Shown here: positions 57,479 through 64,000 of the stretch, one piece after another
How positions within the stretch are numbered: position 1 is the first letter of the stretch
How the letters are laid out: every line of letters starts with the position of its first letter
Assembly: GCA_037447655.1 (NCBI GenBank)
Contig: JBBHKE010003158.1
Coordinates: forward strand, 62,001 to 126,000
From: Zygnema cylindricum
Taxonomy: Eukaryota > Streptophyta > Zygnematophyceae > Zygnematales > Zygnemataceae
Length of the DNA stretch: 64,000 nucleotides
Direction of reading: 5' to 3'
Translations under genes and position numbers: made by a program
The notes under the pieces: generated by a model
Told to the model about the DNA's origin: nothing
What the model saw: the letters and a program-made list of their open reading frames with translations, nothing else
Databases searched by the model: none

Positions 57479-58130
57479 GTGTACGTAAGTTAGGTTACCA
57501 TTTTTGTTAGCGCTAATAGTGTGTAAGTGAGATAAAAATTCATATTATCTCTAACAGTTCGTGTAAATAAGGTAACAATTCTTGTTATCGCTAACAGTTT
57601 TTGTAATTTAGGTAACAATTATTGTTATCGCTAACTGTTTCTATAATTTAAGTAACAATTCTTGTTATCTCTAACAGTTTGTGTAAGTTAGATAACAATT
57701 CCTAGTATAGCTAACAGTTAGCGTAAGTTAGGTAACAATTCGTGTTAGCGCAAACAGTTTGTGTAATTTAGACAACAATTTTTGTTATCGCAAACTGTTT
57801 CTGTAATTTATGTAACGATTCTTGTTATCGCTAATTGTTTGTGTAAATTAGGTAACAATTCTTGTTATCGCTAACAGTTTGTGTAAATTAAATTACAATT
57901 CTTGTTATCGTTAAAAGTTTTTGGAATTAAGGTAACAAATCTTGTTATCGCTAACTATTTGTGTTGTTTAGGTAACAATTCTTATTATCGCTAACTGTTT
58001 GTATAAGTTAAGAAACCATTTTTTTTAGCGCTAACAGTTTGTGTAAGTTAGATAGCTATTCTTGTTCTCCCTAATAGTTTTTGTAACTAAGGTAACAATT
58101 CCTTTAAGCGCAAACTGTTTATGTAATTTA
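57479..58130 (+). repeat. 40-bp satellite array 8
   Basis: About 16 monomers, the continuation of array 7. Ends at the 5' LTR of element F. Confidence 0.95.
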
Positions 58131-59067
58131 TGTTGAAAAAAGAGGTATTTTGTAGTCTTTCTTATGACCTTACTGCAGCCCTCATACTTGTCGTAGTCAC
58201 TAAGGACCTGCAGGCAGCCATGCAGCCATGGCTTCCTTCAGCAGCTAAATGGACAAGCAGATCACTTCTATAGCTTTCTACAAAACACACACTGCCAGAT
58301 GTGGGACTTGATCCAAATACCTCCGGATGACCGTCGTACAGACTACCCGTCCGCCTTATCCAGTAGGTCTTAAATAGTGATATATGTATATGACTTGATA
58401 TTTATTTAAAGATGTACGACGCTGGATATTCCATTAAACAATTTACGTGACGTTTTATGCATAGAAACATACTGTTCCGCACGAAATATGCGAATCGACA
58501 TTAAATTTCGATGGACGAAATCAAATGTCCGAGTCTGATCCAAGGTCTCACTGTGGATCCGGAATGCGAGAATAGCAGTTTGGGGGTTTGCGGACCAGAT
58601 GTCGGCGGATGACACGTGGCAACATATAGTTGGACAGCGGATATTACGGGAGGAGGAACTACGGCTCAGGAATTGACATGCGTCAGCGGACCGGCCATGC
58701 CGTACTATGGCAGTAGAACCTTATTGTACTTTACAGTCATGTGATTGGTCGGGTACCTTAGTATTAAGTTTAGAGAGGTAGCTTAGGACTTAGAATATTT
58801 TTGGTTTTTCAGCCTCTCTCCCAAAGTGCACCTGTATTTATGGACCAACTTTGGTCAGCCATAACTTAATGCTCGGGTGAGCAAATTTAGTGATTCTTTT
58901 TGCTGCGGACTCAAGGGAGTCCAAGCTACATAGGAGTGTGGTCGGTCAGAGCTTTTTGCGTGCCATGGTGGCACTTATTCATTGCCAAAGTGAAAAGTGC
59001 AAATAATATCCTAGAGGCTTCATATAAGTTGAACATTCTCCGGACCAATGGAGGTCACAGAATTTCA
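58131..59067 (+). repeat. 5' LTR of element F
   Basis: TGTTGAAAAAAGAGG to GAATTTCA, 937 bp. Carries the catacttgtcgtagtcact...ccatggct block, the tRNA-like block and the gag start at 59048-59050. Confidence 0.92.
58293..58370 (-). other. tRNA-Arg-like block in U3 of the F 5' LTR
   Basis: On the minus strand GACCTACTGGATAAGGCGG closely matches the D-arm of eukaryotic tRNA-Arg (A-box), followed by a variable centre and TTGGATCAAGTCCC (B-box-like). The acceptor stem is not evident, so it is tRNA-derived rather than a working tRNA. Antisense to the element. Confidence 0.6.
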
Positions 59068-60190
59068 CGTTATCGGCCCACCCTCTAGGGTGCCTGTTTT
59101 TAATGGAACAGGGTTCATTTATTGAGAAACCATGATGACGGGTGCACTAGCTGAAAAACGAATATGGGGCATTGTGAGTGGTCGTGTGCATAGGCCATCT
59201 ACAAAATCGAAAGTTACATGAGGGTTTAGAGGATCTCGGTTCACAAGAGGATCTGTGTGGGCATAGGTGGAAGAGGATGTTGAAGAGAGCATCGCGTTAG
59301 ACATAGGGAAGGAGAAGGGGAAGGAGAAACTCACATCGATGCCTACTGGATCGGGTTTGGCAGCAGATGTTCAGAAAACCGAGGATAATGATAGTGAAAT
59401 TTGGGATTTCAACAATACCGTGGCGACTCATTTTATTCTCAAGCGTCTCACCTAGGCAGTGGCTACACCTCATCTTCATGTGGACAGGGCGAACGAGTTG
59501 TGGGAGGCTCTTGTTAACATTTACAAGAGTGGTAAAATTCAGCAGCACAAGTTGACAGACATATGTGTACAAAGGGGGAAAGATGTTAGATTTTTGTAAT
59601 GACTTGGCTGGGTTATTTATGGAGTTGGAGAGTGCAGGGAAAAGGGAGATCGAGAAAGAGAAGGTGAATATTTTGTTGATAAAACTCCAAGATGATTATG
59701 AAAACATTGTTAACACGGTTCAGGACTCGCAGATCATCGATAGATCTGGAACTCCGTTGTGGGAATGATTTTGGTTCGGGAAAACACAATTGAGATTCGG
59801 AGAGGAGGAAAGAATTTTCTCGCATTGGCTGCTAGAACTAATTGGGGAGATAAGGATTCCAAGAAACCTTATGGAAACTTTGGTGGAGGGAGAAGAAGAA
59901 ATCAATCTGAAGGATCTAAATTGAGGCCTCCGAAAGGGCTTTGTCACTTTTGAAAGAAGCCGGGACATTACATGGCGGAGTGTACTAAACTGACAGAGCT
60001 GAGATTGAAGGAGGAACAGGTCGAAAAACCAGCCGCAAAGAAAAAAAAGGCATTTGTGGCAACACAAGTCATCGGAGAGGACTCCGATGAGGACGATGCA
60101 GAACTCCACCTCAATGAAGAGCTGGAGGTGAAAGGTGAGTCGTAGATTCGAAGGAGGCAAAAGTGTGCTGTCGGTGTAGTAAGAGAAGCT
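59048..60190 (+). pseudogene. gag: Gag of element F, starting in the LTR
   Basis: ATG at 59048-59050 gives MEVTEFHVIGPPSRVP across the primer site, then FNGTGFIY and a stop where Trp is expected. The rest is recognisable in pieces: EKRIWGIVSGRVHRPS, DSEIWDFNNTVATHFILKRLT, ANELWEALVNIYKSGK, DLAGLFMELESAGK, NTIEIRRGGK. In the zinc knuckle the second Cys is a TGA stop (CHF-stop-KKPGHYMAEC). An acidic region follows. The internal ATG is ATC in this copy, so only the LTR ATG can start gag. Confidence 0.85.
59068..59082 (+). other. Primer-binding site of element F
   Basis: CGTTATCGGCCCACC directly after the LTR CA end; two changes from the consensus. Confidence 0.7.
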
Positions 60191-60553
60191 CCTGAAGAAG
60201 GATGGATTATTGATTCAGGAGCCTCTATGCATATGTGCAGAGAAAAATCATTGTTTACCAAAATGAGAAAGATCCCTACAGTAGCGATAGAGTATGGGGA
60301 TGGGAGAATAATCACCACTAATTTAGTTGGATCTGTGAATTTGAGAGTTTTAGTTGATGGAAAGGCATCCATAGTCACTTTCTCTGATGTTTCTTTTATC
60401 CCAGAGTTGAATAATAATCTTATCTCTACGTCGGTCTTAGATGATAAGGGTTTTGAGACTAGTACAAAGAAAGAAGTCTTTGTTGCTAGCTATGAGAATG
60501 AAGTGTACTTCACAGCTGAAAAGGGTAGTCAAGGAATGTTTAGGCTTAATTGA
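60146..60553 (+). pseudogene. pol: Protease of element F
   Basis: Open frame from a TAG at 60143: GWIIDSGASMHMC with an intact Asp-Ser-Gly, then KIPTVAIEYGDGR, VDGKASIVTFSDVSFIPEL, STSVLDDKGFETST and KGSQGMFRLN, ending in TGA. The integrase continues in the next frame. The best protease in the window. Confidence 0.88.
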
Positions 60554-61953
60554 GTAATGGAAAGACGGGAGTTTACTATGCTGGTGTAGGTGATTTGATG
60601 ATGTGTCATAAAAGATTGGGACATGTGCATCTAGATAGATTAAAAGAAATGAAGAAAATGGGTGTAGTTGAGGGCATACATTTTGGAGATAATGAGACTT
60701 TGGATGATTCTAGTGGGTGTGCTCAAGGAAAAGCCCAGGGATTGCCTTTTTCAAAAGCCGCAACATATAAGGGTGAAAAGGTTTTAGATTTGGTTCACAC
60801 TGACATATGGGGACCGACCAAAGTGCCATGAGTTGGAGGGAAAAGATTTATGCTTACTATCACTGATGATTGGTCTAGATACTCTAGAGTATATTTCTTG
60901 AAAAACAAATCTGAGGCTTCGGCTTATTTTAAGGAATATAAATCATGGAGTGAAAAGCTTCATGAGACACCAATAAAGAGAGTGAGAAGTGATAATAGGG
61001 GGGAATTCACTTCTAATGAGTTTGATGATTACTTGAAAGAGGAAAGGGTTCAACACCAAAAGACTATCCTAAAGAACCCGAAATAAAATGGTGTAGCCGA
61101 GAGACTAAATCGGACATTAAGTTATAGTTCCTGTAGTATGTTGACGGATAAAAAGATAAGGAAAAGCTTTTGGGCAGAAGCCATGAATTGTGCTAACTAT
61201 CTAAAAAATAGAGTCCTTGCCTCAGCTGTAAAAGGTAAAACACCCTATGAAAGATGGACTGGGAGAAAACCTAACATATCACACTTAAAGGTGTTTGGAA
61301 GTCAAGTGTTTAGTTTAAACACAAAAAAATCTGATTGGAAGTTAGATGCTAGAGGAAAGTCGGGATACTTACTTGGGTATGATAAGAACGTAAAAGGGTA
61401 TAGAGTTTATGATCTCGGAAGAGAAGACATATTTTTTGTAAAACACTTGGTAGTTATGGATGAAGGAAAATCCATAGTTCCCTTTATGTACACTAAACCG
61501 GTCAGAATTAGAATTGAATCCGAAAATGAGTTAGATGCAGATTCTACTTACTGAACTCCAGTTCCGCCTGACCGTGTAGAGGAAGAGAAAAATTTGACCG
61601 AGAGTGACCCTCTCTTGGAGTCACAACTTCCGATTCAAACCAAGGAAGAAAACGAGGAAATACAGGAAATGGACGATGAACAACCGAAGATGGACTCCAC
61701 GGATAGGGTAGAAGGTGAAGTTGTTCGGAGAAACTCGAGATTACCCTCCATCCCAACGTCAAAATTTGAAGGAGGAAGGAGAAGCAGCAAGAGACTTCAA
61801 GAGAGACAAGTGAACAATAAGGTAACTAAGCTGTCACATTTGAGCGAACCACAGACTTACTTAGAAGCGGTTAATAGTCCGGAAGGTGGTAGATGGGTGT
61901 CAGCTATTAATGATGAGATGGCTTTCATTATTGAAGGAAACACTTGGGAGTAG
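60550..61953 (+). pseudogene. pol: Integrase and linker of element F
   Basis: CHKRLGHVHLDRLKEM (HHCC), GCAQGKAQGLPFS, LVHTDIWGPTKVP (first Asp), a stop, then ITDDWSRYSRVYFLK, RSDNRGEFTSNEF (second Asp), stop, GVAERLNRTLS (Glu), MNCANYLKNRVLAS, YERWTGRKPNISHLKVFG, KGYRVYDLGRED and the linker mark SKFEGGRRSSKRLQE. Stops at about 60829, 61084, 61552 and 61951 are all single changes in one frame. Confidence 0.92.
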
Positions 61954-63420
61954 GTGGATTGTTCTCCGGATAGAAAACCAATAGGATGCAAGTGGGTATT
62001 TAAATTGAAGCTCAATCCAGATAACACTATCGAGCGATACAAAGCCAGGTTAGTGGCAAAGGGGTCCTCACAGAAGGAGGGAATCGATTATGACGAGACT
62101 TTTGCTCTAATTGTTAGATTCCCTTGCGTCCGGATTCTACTTAGTCTCGCGGAAGCAGAAGACATGGAAGTGCACCAGATGGAAATAAAAACTGCTTTCT
62201 TACACGGAGAATTAGAAGAAGAGATCTTCATGCGACAACCGCAAGGATTTGTGGAGAAAGGAGAAGAATGCAAGGTGTGCAGATTGATAAAGTCCCTTTA
62301 TGGACTAAAGCAAGCTCCACGCCAAATGAACAAAAACCAGGACGAGTTTTTGACAAGTTTGGGATACATCCAAATCAGTTCCGATCATTCCATCTACTTA
62401 TTTGAGGATGAGGAAGGTATAATTTTCATTACCATATATGTTGATGATTTGCTAGTATTGAGTAAATCAATGATGAAAATTAATAGATTGAAAAAGCATC
62501 TAAAAAGCAGATTTGAAATGAAAGATTTGGGGGAGGTAGAATACATTTTGGGAAATCAAATGGAGAGGGATAGAGAAAAGAAAACAATTAGACTAACTCA
62601 AAAGGGAGCAATTGGGAATATGCTTGAAAAAATTCAAATGGAAAAAGCAAATAGTTGTACGAATCCAATGGACTTGAAGAAAGGAAATGAGGGGAGCTCA
62701 GAGGAGGGAGTCTTGATCTTCGATAATGAGCTAGGACTTGAGAAAAGCAAGTTCATGCAAACTATCCCGTAGAGACAGGTTGTCGATAGTTTGATCTACT
62801 TTATGAATTGTAATTGTCTTGATATAGCTGTAGCTGTGGGAGTATTAAGTAGAAGTCTGAATGATCGTAGGAAGAAAGATTAGGAAGCGGCCAAAAGGGT
62901 CATGCGGTATTTGGTAGGAATGTGAGATTTGTGGTTGCATCTGGGTGGGGAAAATACTGACACCACTACTTGGAGTGATGCCAGTTATGGGGATGCTCCG
63001 ATGAGTAGGTGTACTTCTGGGTATGTGTTCTATGTTGGGAATGGGGCTTGCTGTTGGAGCAGTAAGCAACAAAAGGTGATTGCTCAGTCCACCATGGAGA
63101 CTGAGTATATGGCCTCTTGTTTGGTAGTGAAAGAATTAATGTGGGTGAGATCTTTGCTTCAAAAATTGGGATATATGAAAAATGGAGTACAAAAGATATT
63201 TTGTGATAATCAAGCTGCGATTGCAATTACAGTAAACCCTAAGCATCATTTTAAAGCAAAACACATGGATATTCGTTTGAGCTTTGTTAGGGAAAATATT
63301 GAGAATAAAATCATTAGTTTGGAATATAGACCAGATGGTGAGTATGGTAGCAAATTTGGTGACTAAACCGGTTCCTTCTCCCAAATTGATTTTTTGTAGA
63401 GAGAAGTGAGGACTGAAGCA
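61954..63420 (+). pseudogene. pol: Reverse transcriptase and RNase H of element F
   Basis: A 272-codon open frame (61954-62772) spans [57 protein letters not shown] (first catalytic Asp changed to Glu in QMEIKT), [15 protein letters not shown], an intact YVDD box in IYVDDLLVLSKS, KDLGEVEYILGNQMERD and LTQKGAIGNMLEKIQM. Stops at about 62770, 62881 and 62923 follow. RNase H shows TTWSDASYGDAPMS, SSKQQKVIAQSTMETEYMA, FCDNQAAIAITVNPKHHF and KHMDIRLSFVRE, with a frameshift near 63345. Confidence 0.92.
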
Positions 63421-63427
63421 AAAGATA

Positions 63428-63446
63428 GACTAGAAAATAAAGGGAG
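63428..63446 (+). other. Polypurine tract of element F
   Basis: GACTAGAAAATAAAGGGAG ends at 63446, immediately before the 3' LTR; nearly identical to those of A and E. Confidence 0.88.
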
Positions 63447-63964
63447 TGTTAAAAAAAGAGGTATTTTGTAGTCTTTCTTGTGACCTTATTGCAACCCACA
63501 TACTTGTCGTAGTCACCGAGGACTGGCGGGCAGCCATGCAGCTATGGTTACCTCTAGCAGCAAAAGAGAGAAGCAGATCACTAGTATAGTTTTCTACAAA
63601 ACATAGACTGCCAGTTGTGGGACTTGATCCAAAGACCTCCGGATGACCGCCGTACGGACTAGCCGTCCGCCTTATCCATTAGGTCTTAAGTAGGTATATA
63701 CGTATATGACGCGATATATATTTAAAGAGGTACGACGCCGGATATTCCATTTAACAGTTATTGAGACGATTTATGCATGGAAACATACCGGTCCGCATGA
63801 AATCTGACCGCAAGAAATATACGAATTGACATTTAATTTCGACGGACGAAATCAAATGTCCGCGTCTGATCTAACGGCTCACATTGGAGCCGGAATGCCG
63901 GAATAGCAGTTTTGCGGTTTGTGGACCAGATGTCGGCGGATAACACGTGGCAACATATAGTTGG
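63447..63964 (+). repeat. 3' LTR of element F, interrupted
   Basis: TGTTAAAAAAAGAGG onward matches the 5' LTR up to about its position for acacgtggcaacatatagttgg (63943-63964), where another LTR begins. Confidence 0.9.
63609..63686 (-). other. tRNA-Arg-like block in U3 of the F 3' LTR
   Basis: Minus strand GACCTAATGGATAAGGCGG (nearly the D-arm of eukaryotic tRNA-Arg), then the mini-stem GGAC-ggcta-GTCC, and TTGGATCAAGTCCC as T-arm. The best preserved tRNA-like block in the window. Antisense to the element. Confidence 0.6.
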
Positions 63965-64000
63965 TGAAATTCTATAGGCTCCATTGCCACACAGAATTCG
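63965..64000 (-). repeat. Start of an A-like LTR running off the window
   Basis: TGAAATTCTATAGGCTCC matches the start of the solo LTR at 543 (TGAAATTCTATGTGCTCC). Only 36 bases are present. Confidence 0.75.

Larger units (their letters stand above)
58131..63964 (+). mobile_element. Copia element F, plus strand, 3' LTR interrupted
   Basis: 5' LTR 58131-59067, primer site, gag, protease, integrase, RT, RNase H, polypurine tract and 3' LTR from 63447. Integrase to RNase H (60550-63366) stays in one frame with about seven stops; one frameshift lies near 60550 and several in gag. At 63965 another LTR begins inside the 3' LTR. Confidence 0.92.

Overview
This is a eukaryotic, AT-rich, heterochromatin-like window with no host gene I can support. 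It consists of two things layered on each other: a 40-bp tandem satellite and nested Ty1/copia-type LTR retrotransposons with their solo LTRs and fragments. The pol proteins are ordinary copia (protease, integrase, RT, RNase H). The organism cannot be fixed: a plant or alga fits a repeat landscape like this, but the primer site used here is best known from Drosophila copia.

Layout. 1-2107: solo LTR (543-1776) inside an older LTR remnant. 2108-5971: satellite in reverse orientation. 5972-10432: gag-only, non-autonomous element B. 10433-16725: satellite split by two solo LTRs with perfect 5-bp target duplications. 16726-21733: LTR fragment, then rearranged minus-strand copia C. 21734-26343: satellite with a 958-bp tandem duplication and a small inverted patch. 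26344-40238: plus-strand copia D, whose 5' LTR holds a probable solo LTR and a MITE-like element, and whose body is split by minus-strand copia E (31240-38708); E's 3' LTR holds another solo LTR. 40239-43282: solo LTR, unassigned AT-rich DNA, another LTR. 43283-58130: one satellite array split by complete copia A (45105-51532) and truncated copia G (54303-57478). 58131-63964: plus-strand copia F, whose 3' LTR is broken by a further LTR running off the window.

Three features recur across the element families. (i) The primer-binding site is GGTTATGGGCCCA or a variant, complementary to the anticodon arm of initiator tRNA-Met, as in Drosophila copia. (ii) The gag reading frame begins at an ATG inside the 5' LTR and is translated straight through the primer-binding site, so that site encodes a conserved peptide (QVMGPP-like). 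(iii) Many LTRs carry, antisense to the element, a tRNA-like block with A-box-like and B-box-like motifs in U3. All coding regions have stops or frameshifts, so no element here looks autonomous now; F and A are the least damaged.

Boundaries given with TG/CA ends and target duplications are read directly from the sequence. Boundaries of truncated pieces are approximate. Family letters are labels made for this window only.
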